This document shows, piece by piece, positions 29,883-38,971 of a stretch of DNA of 40,291 bases (positions within the stretch are counted from its first letter, which is position 1; each line of letters begins with the position of its first letter). Both the position numbers and the translations under genes were made by a program. The stretch comes from DATFPQ01 sp035264765. GTDB lineage: Bacteria > Actinomycetota > Actinomycetes > Actinomycetales > Angustibacteraceae. Under the pieces are notes generated by a model. That model saw only the letters and a list, made by a program, of their open reading frames with translations. It was not told the origin of the DNA and made no database searches. The stretch covers positions 1 to 40,291 of the forward strand of contig DATFPQ010000295.1 in assembly GCA_035264765.1 (NCBI GenBank), written 5' to 3'.

Positions 29883-31340
29883 GTGAGCGCCCAGCCCCTG
29901 AGCAGCCCCCGCCGCCTGCGCAACTTCGTCGCCGGCGAGTACGTCGACGCCACCGGTGACGCCGTCACCGACCTGGTCGACCCCACGACCGGGGCGGTCG
30001 TCGCACAGGCGCCGGTGTCGACGGCTGAGGACGTCGACCGGGCCTTCGCCGCGGCCGCGCGCGCCTTCGAGGGCTGGGGCGCCACGACCCCGAGCGAGCG
30101 CCAGCAGGCGCTGCTGAAGATCGCCGATGCGCTCGAGGCCCGGTCCCAGGAGCTGGTCGAGCTGGAGGCGCAGAACACCGGCAAGCCGTTCGCGCTGACC
30201 GCGAGCGAGGAGATCCCGCCGATGGTGGACCAGATCCGGTTCTTCGCCGGTGCGGCGCGGGTGCTGGAGGGCAGGGCCACGGCGGAGTACCTGGCCGGGC
30301 ACACGTCCTGGATCCGGCGCGAGCCGATCGGCGTCGTAGGGCAGGTCACCCCGTGGAACTACCCGATGATGATGGCGGTGTGGAAGTTCGCGCCGGCCAT
30401 CGCCGCGGGCAACACCGTGGTCCTCAAGCCGAGCGACACCACGCCCGAGACCACGCTGCTCATGGCCGAGATCGCCGCCGACTTCCTCCCGCCGGGCGTG
30501 CTCAACGTGGTCACCGGCGACCGGTCCACCGGCGCGGCCATCGTCGAGCACCCGACGCCCGCGATGGTGTCGATCACCGGGTCGGTGCGGGCCGGGATGC
30601 AGGTGGCCGAGGCGGCCGCGCACGACGTCAAGCGGGTGCACCTCGAGCTCGGCGGAAAGGCCCCGGTCGTGGTTTTCGACGACGCCGACCTGGAGGCGGC
30701 GGCCGAGGCGATCGCCGTGGCCGGCTACTTCAACGCCGGCCAGGACTGCACCGCCGCGACCCGCGTGCTCGCCGGCCCGGGCATCCACGACGACTTCGTG
30801 TCGGCCCTCGCCGAGCAGGCGCGGTCCGCGAAGGTCGGCATGCCGGACGACCCCGACGCCCTGCTCGGCCCGGTCAACAACGCGAACCAGCTCCGGCACG
30901 TATCCGGATTCGTCGACCGGCTGCCCGACCACGCGTCGGTGGCGGTGGGCGGCGCACGGGTCGAGGGGCTCGGCGACGGCTACTTCTGGCAGCCCACCGT
31001 CGTCTCCGGACTGCGCCAGGACGACGAGGCGGTCCAGGACGAGATCTTCGGACCGGTCATCACCGTGCAGCGCTTCTCGGACGAGGCGCAGGCCCTCGCC
31101 TGGGCCAACGGCGTGCGCTACGGCCTGGCCTCGTCGGTGTGGACCAAGGACTTCGGCAAGGCCATGCGGATGAGCCGGTCCCTCGACTTCGGCTGCGTGT
31201 GGATCAACACCCACATCCCGCTGGTGGCGGAGATGCCGCACGGCGGGTTCAAGCACAGCGGGTACGGCAAGGATCTGTCGATGTACGGCTTCGAGGACTA
31301 CACGCGCATCAAGCACGTCATGGCGAACATCGAGTCATGA
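29883..31340 (+). CDS. Gamma-aminobutyraldehyde dehydrogenase
   Basis: This 485-aa NAD-dependent aldehyde dehydrogenase oxidises 4-aminobutanal to GABA. Catalytic residues are E255 (LELGGK) and nucleophile C289 in GQDCTAATR, a motif characteristic of the PatD-type group. VTPWNYPMMMAVWKFAPA (near 155-172) binds the cofactor and EIFGPVITVQRF is the C-terminal landmark. GTG 29883 is preceded by CTGGAG and gives the standard length; an ATG 30 codons upstream adds non-conserved sequence. It is divergent from the AsnC-aminotransferase-oxidase operon and would take the aldehyde product of either enzyme. No GABA aminotransferase is in the window. Confidence 0.9.
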   Translation: MSAQPLSSPRRLRNFVAGEYVDATGDAVTDLVDPTTGAVVAQAPVSTAEDVDRAFAAAARAFEGWGATTPSERQQALLKIADALEARSQELVELEAQNTGKPFALTASEEIPPMVDQIRFFAGAARVLEGRATAEYLAGHTSWIRREPIGVVGQVTPWNYPMMMAVWKFAPAIAAGNTVVLKPSDTTPETTLLMAEIAADFLPPGVLNVVTGDRSTGAAIVEHPTPAMVSITGSVRAGMQVAEAAAHDVKRVHLELGGKAPVVVFDDADLEAAAEAIAVAGYFNAGQDCTAATRVLAGPGIHDDFVSALAEQARSAKVGMPDDPDALLGPVNNANQLRHVSGFVDRLPDHASVAVGGARVEGLGDGYFWQPTVVSGLRQDDEAVQDEIFGPVITVQRFSDEAQALAWANGVRYGLASSVWTKDFGKAMRMSRSLDFGCVWINTHIPLVAEMPHGGFKHSGYGKDLSMYGFEDYTRIKHVMANIES

Positions 31341-31348
31341 CGTCCCGG

Positions 31349-31380
31349 CGGCCGCAGGCCCCGAACGGGGTCAGCGGCCG
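31349..31380. terminator. Bidirectional terminator between aldehyde dehydrogenase and pucR-type gene
   Basis: CGGCCGC and GCGGCCG (7 bp), then GGCCCCG and CGGGGTC with one mismatch, form a long stem with a very small loop. It spans the gap between two convergent stops 31 bp apart, and covers the pucR-type stop codon. Confidence 0.7.
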
Positions 31381-33011
31381 TCGTGGGCCAGCAGGGCCAC
31401 GTGCAAGGCGAGGCACACCTCGACGTCGTCGAGGTCGACCGCGAGCACCTGCTGCAGCCGGGTCAGCCGGTCGTAGAAGGCCGGTCGGGACAGGTGCAGG
31501 GCCTGCGCCGCCGCGGACTTGTTCCGCCCGGCGGCCAGGTACGCCCGCAGCACCTCGAGCAGACCGTCGGCCTCACGCCGCCGGTCGGTCCGGTCCAGCA
31601 GCGGGCCGAGCTCTCGCTCGACGAACGTCTCGACCCGCGCGTCGCCGCGCAGCAGGGACAGCAGGCCGCGGACACCGACGTCGTGCAGCCGGGCGAAGCG
31701 GCCCTCCGGCGGCAGGTGGGTCGCGGCGTCCGCCACCTGGCGAGCCTCGACGACGCTGCGCCGCGCGTCCCGCAGCCCGGCGACGACCGAGCCCGCGGCC
31801 AGAACGACCTGCTCGGACTCACCTCCCAGCCTCGTCCGCGCCCCGCGTTCGATCGCGCGGAGCACGGCGGCGCCGAGCCGGTCGAGCACCAGCTGGTCGT
31901 CGTCGCGCCGGTCGAGCGCAGCCAGGACGCCCACCGTCCGGTCGTCCAGCGGGCCCACGAGGGCGGCCACCGGCGCGTCCCGGGCTCCCTGTGCGACGGC
32001 GTCGGCGAGGTCGCGCAGTCGGGCCTGCGCGGCAAGCGTCGAGTCCCCGGTTCCGCCGCGCCAGCGGACCACGGCACCCACCAGCCTGCGGCCGTCCAGC
32101 GGGACGCCGAGGGCCCGGGCCCGTAGCGCGATCTCCGCGTCCGGGTGGGCGTGCTCCAGCACCGCGGTGATCAGGGTCCGGTGCGTCTGCCGCTCCAGGC
32201 CCTCCCGGTCGCGGGTGATCAGCCGGTTCAGCGCGATGGTCGTCGCCGCCCGCTCCAGCAGCATGACGTCGTGCGCACCGGGCGGCTCACCCGGTGGCCG
32301 CACCAGCACCAGCCGGCCCCAGTCCTCGCCGCGCGCCGTGACCGTGGCCACCGCCCAGCCGGTCCCGGCGTGGACGCCGGAGCGTCCCTCCACGTGGACG
32401 GCCCGCGAGCGCTGCTGCCACCGGGAGAGCAGCCGGGCGTCGTCCTGGCCGGCCGCGTCGTGCTCGACCACCTGGTGGCCCAGGGTCTCCAGGACGACCG
32501 GGGCACCGGCCATCCGCGCCGCCTGGCGCACCACCTCGCCGGTGCCGGCCCCCTCGACCGCCAGCTCGGTGAACGTCTCGTGCAGGGCCTGCGCGTCGCG
32601 CAGGGACGTCAGCTGGGCGTCGATGACCCGGCTGTGGACGGCCTCGGTGACCTCGACGAACGCCACCTCCTGGGACAGCTCGACGAGCGGAAGCCCGGCG
32701 GAGCGGGCCGCGCGGACCATCGCACTGGGCAGCCGCCCGGCGTAGGCGCGGCCGAGCTCGACCACCAGACCGGCCACCGGAAGCTCGGCCAGCGTCCGGA
32801 CGAAGGACACGATGCCGTCCTCCGAGCGGGGCAGCGCGATGCCCGTCGTCAGGATGAGCTCGTCGCCCCGCAGCAGCCCGCCGATGTCGGCCACCTCCGC
32901 GACGTGGGCCCAGCGCACCGGGGTGTCCAGCCGCTCCTGCCCGCACAGCACCCGGGGCCGGCCCGCGGCAAGCACGGGTAGGTCGAGGACCTCGCGCAGC
33001 GTCGGCAGCAC
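31371..33011 (-). CDS. PucR-family transcriptional regulator
   Basis: This 546-aa regulator has an N-terminal purine-catabolism-regulator-like domain at about 3-125 (TLREVLDLPVLAAGRPRVLC; ADIGGLLRGDELILTTG), a central GGDEF-like/CdaR region and a C-terminal Fis-like helix-turn-helix at about 490-535 (GRNKSAAAQALHLSRPAFYD). GTG 33011 is chosen because GGAAGGAG lies just upstream and MLPTLREVLDL is the family's usual start; the ATG 11 codons upstream has no such site. It is divergent from the polyamine transport operon and is its likely regulator. PucR proteins often activate amine or purine degradation genes in actinobacteria. Confidence 0.9.
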   Translation of the reverse strand: MLPTLREVLDLPVLAAGRPRVLCGQERLDTPVRWAHVAEVADIGGLLRGDELILTTGIALPRSEDGIVSFVRTLAELPVAGLVVELGRAYAGRLPSAMVRAARSAGLPLVELSQEVAFVEVTEAVHSRVIDAQLTSLRDAQALHETFTELAVEGAGTGEVVRQAARMAGAPVVLETLGHQVVEHDAAGQDDARLLSRWQQRSRAVHVEGRSGVHAGTGWAVATVTARGEDWGRLVLVRPPGEPPGAHDVMLLERAATTIALNRLITRDREGLERQTHRTLITAVLEHAHPDAEIALRARALGVPLDGRRLVGAVVRWRGGTGDSTLAAQARLRDLADAVAQGARDAPVAALVGPLDDRTVGVLAALDRRDDDQLVLDRLGAAVLRAIERGARTRLGGESEQVVLAAGSVVAGLRDARRSVVEARQVADAATHLPPEGRFARLHDVGVRGLLSLLRGDARVETFVERELGPLLDRTDRRREADGLLEVLRAYLAAGRNKSAAAQALHLSRPAFYDRLTRLQQVLAVDLDDVEVCLALHVALLAHDGR

Positions 33012-33105
33012 TCGACTCCTTCCCAGGGGGCTTGCGGCGGCCATGGAGCGCGCGTACAGGGGCTCCCTACACAGTGTCCGTCATGCGAGGGCACGACCTG
33101 TCACC

Positions 33106-33141
33106 CTGCGGCATCCACCGTGCACCGTGAGGATGCGGCAG
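33106..33141. promoter_or_regulatory. Imperfect inverted repeat with internal direct repeat, putative PucR site
   Basis: CTGCGGCATCC (33106-33116) and GGATGCGGCAG (33131-33141) match as an inverted repeat at 10 of 11 positions. The loop is built of two copies of CACCGTG (33116-33122, 33123-33129). It lies 111 bp upstream of the pot -10 hexamer and is a plausible activator site. Confidence 0.4.
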
Positions 33142-33228
33142 TCAATCGTCATCGCGCGTCCTTCGCCGCATATCGTTCCGATTTCGTTGTGTTACTCGCT
33201 GAACGGCACCGAATTCGTCCGTAAGTCC

Positions 33229-33257
33229 TTGTGGCGACGCCGGTCGCGTGCGAGGAT
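33229..33257 (+). promoter_or_regulatory. Promoter of the pot operon
   Basis: TTGTGG (33229-33234) and GAGGAT (33252-33257) are spaced by 17 bp, with TGC just before the -10 as an extended element. The leader would be about 66 nt and includes the GGAAGGA ribosome-binding site at 33315. Confidence 0.5.
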
Positions 33258-33329
33258 CCATCGTCCCGGCGGGACGGCGTCGACCCCCCGCGTCGCCATC
33301 CCGCCGCCCCTTCCGGAAGGACCACGCCG

Positions 33330-34565
33330 ATGACCCGTCGCCCCCGCCCTCCGCTGTCTCCCGAGGCCGCCGCGCTCGTGCGAGCTCAGGTCTCCCGGCG
33401 CGCCGCGCTGGCCGGTGCGGGGGCACTCGGCATCGGTGCACTGCTGGCGGCCTGCGGCACGAGCGGCACCCCGACGTCGTCCGGCGCGTCGTCGTCCGGG
33501 GACGCCGGACCCAAGCCCGCCGCGGACCGCTCAGATGCTGACAAGCGCGTCGACTGGGCCAACTGGACGCTGTACCTGGACTACGACGACAAGACGAAGA
33601 AGTACCCCACCCTCGAGGCCTTCCAGAAGCAGACCGGCATCCGGGCGACATACTCGGAGGACATCGAGGACAACGACAGCTACTACGGCAAGATTTCCGG
33701 CCAGCTCAAGAACGGCCAGGACATCGGCAAGGACATCATCGTCCTCACCGACTGGATGGTTGCCCGCCTGCTGCGTCAGAAGTACGCGCAGAAGCTCGAC
33801 GCCGCGCAGATCCCGAACAAGAAGAACATCGCGGCGGCCTACGCGAGCCCCGACTACGACCCCAACCGGGACTACTCGATGACCTGGCAGGGCGGCTTCG
33901 CCGGCCTGGCGTGGAACAAGGAGAAGGTGCCCGGCGGCCTGCGCGCCGTCTCGGACCTGTGGAAGCCCGAGCTGAAGGGCCGGGTCGAGGTGCTCAGCGA
34001 GATGCGCGACACGATCGGGCTGATCATGGGGGAGCAGGGCGTCGACATCTCCGGCAACTTCACGTCCGACCAGTTCATGACCGCCGTCGACGAGCTCGAC
34101 AAGCACATCAGCAGCGGCCAGATTCGCCAGGTCAAGGGCAACTCCTACAAGGAGGACCTCATCTCGGGCGACGCCCTGGCGGTGATCGGCTGGTCCGGCG
34201 ACATCACCCAGATCAACTTCGAGAACGAGGACAAGTGGGATTTCGCCCTCCCCGAGTCCGGCGGAACATTGTGGGCCGACAACATGCTGGTGCCCATCGG
34301 CGCGCCTCACAAGAAGAATGCCGAGCGCCTGATGAGCTACTACTACGACCCGAAGGTGGCGGCCGAGGTCGCCGCGTACGTGAACTACATCTGCCCGGTC
34401 GAGGGCGCCCGTGCCGAGATGGAGAAGATCGACCCCGACCTGGCCGACAACCCGTACATCTTCCCGGACGCGGCGTTCCTGAAGAACGCCAAGCCGTTCC
34501 GAACCCTGACCCCCCAGGAGGAGACGGAGTTCTCGACGGCCTTCCAGAAGGTCCTGGGCAACTGA
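33330..34565 (+). CDS. Polyamine-binding lipoprotein of ABC importer (PotD type)
   Basis: This 411-aa extracellular solute-binding protein is the receptor of a spermidine/putrescine-type importer. R23-R24 of the SRRAALAGAGALGIGALLAA signal form a twin-arginine pair and C42 follows the lipobox. The mature protein has DKRVDWANWTLYLDYDDKTK and FQKQTGIRATYSEDIEDNDS, the PotD-like opening with acidic residues lining the polyamine site, and NMLVPIGAPHKKNAERLMSY near the C-terminus. ATG 33330 follows GGAAGGA. It is first of a tightly overlapping operon potD-A-B-C-oxidase. Confidence 0.92.
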   Translation: MTRRPRPPLSPEAAALVRAQVSRRAALAGAGALGIGALLAACGTSGTPTSSGASSSGDAGPKPAADRSDADKRVDWANWTLYLDYDDKTKKYPTLEAFQKQTGIRATYSEDIEDNDSYYGKISGQLKNGQDIGKDIIVLTDWMVARLLRQKYAQKLDAAQIPNKKNIAAAYASPDYDPNRDYSMTWQGGFAGLAWNKEKVPGGLRAVSDLWKPELKGRVEVLSEMRDTIGLIMGEQGVDISGNFTSDQFMTAVDELDKHISSGQIRQVKGNSYKEDLISGDALAVIGWSGDITQINFENEDKWDFALPESGGTLWADNMLVPIGAPHKKNAERLMSYYYDPKVAAEVAAYVNYICPVEGARAEMEKIDPDLADNPYIFPDAAFLKNAKPFRTLTPQEETEFSTAFQKVLGN

Positions 34566-35698
34566 TGTCGGGCGGCGCCGACCTTCGGCTGTCCTCGGTC
34601 ACCAAGCGGTTCGGTGACTTCGTCGCGGTCGACGACCTCGACCTGACCATTCCGGCCGGGTCGTTCTTCGCGCTGCTGGGACCCTCCGGGTGCGGCAAGA
34701 CCACGACGCTGCGCATGGTCGCCGGCCTGGAGGAGCCCACGCAGGGACGCATCCACCTCGGTGACCGTGATGTGACGACGACCAAGCCGCACCAGCGCGA
34801 GGTCAACACGGTGTTCCAGACCTACGCGCTGTTCCCGCACATGGACGTCTTCGAGAACGTGGCCTTCGGCCTGCGCCGCCGCAAGGTGAAGGACGTCACG
34901 GCCAAGGTGGACGAGGCGCTCAACCTGGTCGAGCTTGGGCACCTGGCGCGACGCCGGCCCGCCCAGCTGTCCGGTGGGCAGCAGCAGCGCATCGCCCTGG
35001 CCCGCGCCGTCGTGAACCGCCCCTCGGTGCTGCTGCTCGACGAGCCGCTCGGCGCACTCGACCTCAAGCTGCGCCGGCAGATGCAGGTAGAGCTCAAGCG
35101 GATCCAGACCGAGGTCGGCCTCACCTTCGTGCACGTGACGCACGACCAGGAGGAGGCGATGACCATGGCCGACACCATCGCCGTCATGAACGCCGGCCGG
35201 ATCGAGCAGCTCGGCAGCCCGCTGGACCTCTATGAGTCGCCGCACACGACCTTCGTGGCGAACTTCCTCGGCCAGTCGAACCTGCTGGAGGGCAGTGTGC
35301 AGGGCCGCTCCGGCGACGACGTCCTGGTCCACGTGCACGGGCGCCGGCTGGTCGTCCCGGGGCACCGGAACCGGTCCACGACGGCCGGCCTCCTCGTCGG
35401 CGTCCGGCCGGAGAAGGTCGGGTTGGTGCCACAGGGGCGGGCAGTGCCGGAGGGACAGAACCTGCTCGACGGTGGCGTCGTCGTGGACGCCAGCTTCTGC
35501 GGTGTGTCGACGCAGTACCTCGTCCGGATGCCCTGGGGGCAGCAGCTGTCGGTGTTCACCCAGAACCTCGCGGTCGGCGGGGTCCTGCCGGTCGGCACCG
35601 CGGTGTCGCTGGCCTGGGAGCCCGCCCACACCTTCGCGCTCGCAGGCGACGCCGCCGCGGGCGCCGAGGTCGAGGACGCGCTCGCCGGGGTCGGGTGA
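34565..35698 (+). CDS. potA: Polyamine ABC transporter ATP-binding protein (PotA type)
   Basis: This 377-aa ATPase has Walker A GPSGCGKTT (39-47), Q-loop VFQTYALFPHM, signature LSGGQQQR (135-142), Walker B VLLLDEP (155-161) and H-loop VTHDQEEAM. The C-terminal TOBE domain (about 290-365) is the regulatory part usual in PotA. It overlaps the binding-protein stop by one base (TGATG). It would energise the two downstream permeases. Confidence 0.93.
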   Translation: MSGGADLRLSSVTKRFGDFVAVDDLDLTIPAGSFFALLGPSGCGKTTTLRMVAGLEEPTQGRIHLGDRDVTTTKPHQREVNTVFQTYALFPHMDVFENVAFGLRRRKVKDVTAKVDEALNLVELGHLARRRPAQLSGGQQQRIALARAVVNRPSVLLLDEPLGALDLKLRRQMQVELKRIQTEVGLTFVHVTHDQEEAMTMADTIAVMNAGRIEQLGSPLDLYESPHTTFVANFLGQSNLLEGSVQGRSGDDVLVHVHGRRLVVPGHRNRSTTAGLLVGVRPEKVGLVPQGRAVPEGQNLLDGGVVVDASFCGVSTQYLVRMPWGQQLSVFTQNLAVGGVLPVGTAVSLAWEPAHTFALAGDAAAGAEVEDALAGVG

Positions 35699-35705
35699 GC
35701 AGGCC

Positions 35706-36629
35706 ATGACGATCGCCAGTGCGACGCATCCGCCGGGCATCGGGCAGCCGGCGCGTCCACCGGCCCCACCCGAGCGCTCCCGCCGGGGCCGGCGGACGCC
35801 GTACCTGCTGCTGCTCCCCGGACTGGTGTGGCTGCTCGCCTTCTTCGCGGTGCCGCTGGTGACGCTCGCCGGCACGTCGACGCAGACGCCGGCGCCGAGC
35901 GGCGAGACGGGGGCGTTCCAGCAGACCTTCCGGCTGGCGAACTATCTCGACGCGCTCACCGAGTACGCCCCGCAGTTCGGCCGGTCCTTCCTCTACGCCC
36001 TCGTCGCCACCGTCCTGGCGCTGCTCATCGGCTACCCGCTGGCCTACGCCATCGCCTTCAAGGCCGGACGCTGGCGGAACGTGCTGCTCGTCCTCGTGGT
36101 GGCGCCGTTCTTCTGCAGCTTCATCCTGCGCACCATCGCCTGGCGGCAGATCCTGGCGGACGAGGGGTTCGTCGTCCGCTCGCTGAAGTCCCTCCACCTC
36201 ATCGGCGACACCACCACGCTCACCGCGAGCGCGGTCGCGGTGGTCGCGGGCATCACCTACAACTTCCTGCCGTTCATGACCCTGCCGCTTTACGCCAGCC
36301 TGGAGCGCATCGACGGGCGGCTGCTCGAGGCCGGTGCGGACCTGTACGGCAGCAGCCCGACCGTGTTCCGCAAGGTCACCTTTCCGCTGTCGATGCCGGG
36401 CGTCGTCGCCGGCACCCTGCTGACCTTCATCCCGGCGGCGGGCGACTACGTGAACGCAGCACTCCTCGGCAACTCACGGACGACGATGATCGGCAACGTC
36501 GTCCAGAGCCGGTTCTTCACGATCGTCGACTATCCGACCGCGGCCGCCCTGTCCTTCCTGCTGATGGCTGCGATCGTCGTCCTCGTGGCCGTGTACGTAC
36601 GGCGGGCCGGCACCGAGGAGCTGGTGTGA
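35706..36629 (+). CDS. potB: Polyamine ABC transporter permease (PotB type)
   Basis: This 307-aa permease has a Pro/Arg-rich cytoplasmic N-terminus and six spans. The EAA loop reads LLEAGADLYGSSPTVFRKVT and the first span LLLLPGLVWLLAFFAVPLVT is PotB-like. LAYAIAFKAGRWRNVLLVLV and SFILRTIAWRQIL are also family landmarks. ATG 35706 lies 7 nt after the potA stop; the stop overlaps potC (GTGTGA). Confidence 0.92.
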   Translation: MTIASATHPPGIGQPARPPAPPERSRRGRRTPYLLLLPGLVWLLAFFAVPLVTLAGTSTQTPAPSGETGAFQQTFRLANYLDALTEYAPQFGRSFLYALVATVLALLIGYPLAYAIAFKAGRWRNVLLVLVVAPFFCSFILRTIAWRQILADEGFVVRSLKSLHLIGDTTTLTASAVAVVAGITYNFLPFMTLPLYASLERIDGRLLEAGADLYGSSPTVFRKVTFPLSMPGVVAGTLLTFIPAAGDYVNAALLGNSRTTMIGNVVQSRFFTIVDYPTAAALSFLLMAAIVVLVAVYVRRAGTEELV

Positions 36630-37474
36630 CGACGCTCGCCCAGCCCTCGCGAACGACCACGGCGCCGCGACCGGCCCGCCCTCGGCGGCTGCGGCGGTGG
36701 CTCGGGGAGAACGCCCTGCGGATCTACGCGGGGCTCGCCCTGGCCTACGTCTTCCTGCCGATCGCCTATGTGACGGTCTTCTCCTTCAACGTGCCGGGCC
36801 GGACGAACCTCACCTGGCGCGGGTTCACGACGACGAACTGGGCTCACCCCTGCGACGCCCCGGACGTGTGCGCCGCCGTCGGCAACAGCCTGCGGATCGG
36901 GTTGGTGTCGACGCTCATCGCGACCGTGCTGGGCACCCTGATGGCCTTCGCGTTGGCGCGGCACCGGTTCCGCGGGCGCGCGACGACGAACGTGCTGCTG
37001 TTCCTTCCCATGGCGACGCCCGAGGTGGTGCTGGCGGCGTCCCTGCTGACGCTGTTCCTCAACCTGCGGTTGCCGCTGGGCTACTGGACGATCGTGGCCG
37101 CGCACGTCATGTTCTGCATCAGCTTCGTAGTGGTCACCGTCAAGGCGCGCGTGGCAAGCCTCGACCCGCGGCTGGAGCAGGCAGCCCGCGACCTGTATGC
37201 CGGCGAGTTCGAGACCTTCCGACGGATCACGCTGCCGTTGGTAGCCCCGGGAATCGCCGGTGCGGCGCTGCTCGCCTTCAGCCTGTCCTTCGACGACTTC
37301 ATCATCACGAACTTCGTCAGTGGCGAGGTGACAACTTTTCCGAAGTTCGTGTACGTGTCGGCGCAGCGTGGCATCCCGGCTCAGGCCTACGTGATCGGCG
37401 CGGCCGCTTTCTTCGTGTCGCTGGCCGTGGTTCTCGGTGGGGAGGCGCTGCGCCGACGGGGCCCAGGTCGGTGA
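36626..37474 (+). CDS. potC: Polyamine ABC transporter permease (PotC type)
   Basis: This 282-aa permease, the second membrane subunit, has six spans, the EAA loop LEQAARDLYAGEFETFRRIT and the PotC hallmark LLAFSLSFDDFIITNFVSG. GTG 36626 overlaps the potB stop by four bases and its own stop overlaps the following oxidase start, so all five genes are coupled. A cysteine pair in CDAPDVC (about 73-79) on the outer side is an unusual extra. Confidence 0.92.
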   Translation: MTTLAQPSRTTTAPRPARPRRLRRWLGENALRIYAGLALAYVFLPIAYVTVFSFNVPGRTNLTWRGFTTTNWAHPCDAPDVCAAVGNSLRIGLVSTLIATVLGTLMAFALARHRFRGRATTNVLLFLPMATPEVVLAASLLTLFLNLRLPLGYWTIVAAHVMFCISFVVVTVKARVASLDPRLEQAARDLYAGEFETFRRITLPLVAPGIAGAALLAFSLSFDDFIITNFVSGEVTTFPKFVYVSAQRGIPAQAYVIGAAAFFVSLAVVLGGEALRRRGPGR

Positions 37475-38874
37475 CGGCGGCACCTCTCGTACGGCTGGAG
37501 GGTCCGAGCTCGACACCGTTCTGGCTGGACCAGCCGGACCGTCCGGCGCCGCGCACCGTCCTGCCCGGCCCGGCGCGGGCCGACCTCGTCGTGGTGGGCG
37601 GCGGGCTGACCGGGCTCTGGGCGGCACTGCTTGCCCTGGAGGAGCAGCCCGGGCGGGACGTCGTGGTGCTCGAGGGCGGCCGGCTCGGCTGGGCGGCGTC
37701 CGGGCGCAACGGCGGGTTCTGCGCGGCGAGCCTGACCCACGGGCTGGCCAACGGGCTCCGGCGCTGGCCGCACGAGATGCCGCTGCTGCTGCGGCTCGGG
37801 CGCGAGAACCTGGCGGCGATCGAGGACGCGCTGTGCCGGTACGGCATCGACTGCGGCTGGGAGCGCACCGGTGAGCTCGACGTGGCCGTGGAGCCCTGGC
37901 AGCTGGACGCACTCGTGGAGCACCACGAGGCGGGGAGGGCGCTCGGCCTCGATCTGCGGCTGCTGGACGCCGAGGGGGCCCGGTCGCTGGTCCGCTCGCC
38001 GACGTACCAGGGGGGACTGCTCGACCCCGAGGGAGTCGCCCTGGTCGACCCGGCCAGGCTGGTGTGGGGACTCGCGGCGGCCGTCGAGCGGCTCGGGGGA
38101 CGGGTTCACGAGTCGACACGTGTGCTGGGGCTGGGCCACCGGCGGAGCGGCGCCGTTGGCGTGCGCACCGATCGGGGCGACGTGCGCGCCGGCCAGGCGG
38201 TGCTCGGCACCAACGCCTTCCCATCGCCCGTCCGGCGGAACCGGCCGTACACGGTGCCGGTCTGGGACCACGTCCTCGTCACTGAGCCGCTCTGCGAGCG
38301 CCAGTTGGGCGACCTCGGGTGGGCCGGCCGTCAGGGGGTCGGCGATGCGGGGAACCAGTTCCACTACTACCGACTGACCGCCGACCAACGGTTGCTGTGG
38401 GGTGGATATGACGCGCTGTACTACTTCGGCGGGGACATGTCCGGCCGGCGCAGCCGCAACGCCCGCACGGAGGCGATGCTCGCCGAGCACTTGGCGGCGA
38501 CCTTCCCGCAGCTCGACGGCGTCCGGGTGACGCACGCCTGGGGTGGCGTGATCGACACCTGCACGCGGTTCAGCCCGTTCTGGTCGCTGACCCACGACGG
38601 CAGGGTCGCGGCGGTGCAGGGCTACACCGGTCTCGGCGTCGGCGCCTCACGGTTCGGCGCGCAGGTCTGCCTCGACCTGCTGGCCGGGCGGCGCAACGAG
38701 CGGACCGGGCTGGAGATGGTCCGGCGCCGTCCCGTGCCGTTCCCGCCGGAGCCGGCCCGCTGGGCGGGCATCCAGCTGACCCGCCGGGCGCTCGCGCGCG
38801 CCGACGCCCGGGAGGGACGCCGCGGGGCGTGGCTGCGCGGTCTCGACCGGCTCGGGCTGGGCTTCGACTCCTGA
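37471..38874 (+). CDS. FAD-dependent amine/amino acid oxidase, second paralogue
   Basis: This 467-aa flavoprotein has the dinucleotide motif VVVGGGLTGLWAALLA (40-55) and the loop ASGRNGGF shared with the oxidase at 26409-27809. The FAD-binding C-terminal segment is VAAVQGYTGLGVGASRFGAQ. Both paralogues also share an unusual Trp-rich tail, here EPARWAGIQLTRRALARAD. Translation is coupled to potC (GTGA overlap), so it likely oxidises the imported polyamine or a derivative directly after uptake. The product aldehyde would go to the dehydrogenase at 29883-31340. Confidence 0.87.
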   Translation: MTAAPLVRLEGPSSTPFWLDQPDRPAPRTVLPGPARADLVVVGGGLTGLWAALLALEEQPGRDVVVLEGGRLGWAASGRNGGFCAASLTHGLANGLRRWPHEMPLLLRLGRENLAAIEDALCRYGIDCGWERTGELDVAVEPWQLDALVEHHEAGRALGLDLRLLDAEGARSLVRSPTYQGGLLDPEGVALVDPARLVWGLAAAVERLGGRVHESTRVLGLGHRRSGAVGVRTDRGDVRAGQAVLGTNAFPSPVRRNRPYTVPVWDHVLVTEPLCERQLGDLGWAGRQGVGDAGNQFHYYRLTADQRLLWGGYDALYYFGGDMSGRRSRNARTEAMLAEHLAATFPQLDGVRVTHAWGGVIDTCTRFSPFWSLTHDGRVAAVQGYTGLGVGASRFGAQVCLDLLAGRRNERTGLEMVRRRPVPFPPEPARWAGIQLTRRALARADAREGRRGAWLRGLDRLGLGFDS

Positions 38875-38971
38875 GTCGTGGGGGTTTCTGGACAACCTGT
38901 CGGCGTGGCGGGCGTCCGGGAGACACCATGACGGGGTGAGCTTTGTCCTTACATGCCGCACAGTGGTGGGC

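Larger units (their letters stand above)
33012..33329. promoter_or_regulatory. Divergent control region of pucR-type gene and pot operon
   Basis: This 318-bp non-coding stretch, locally richer in AT at 33140-33230, holds an inverted repeat at 33106-33141 and the pot promoter. No small gene is convincing. The minus strand has TAGGGA near 33070 as a possible -10 for the regulator. Confidence 0.5.
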
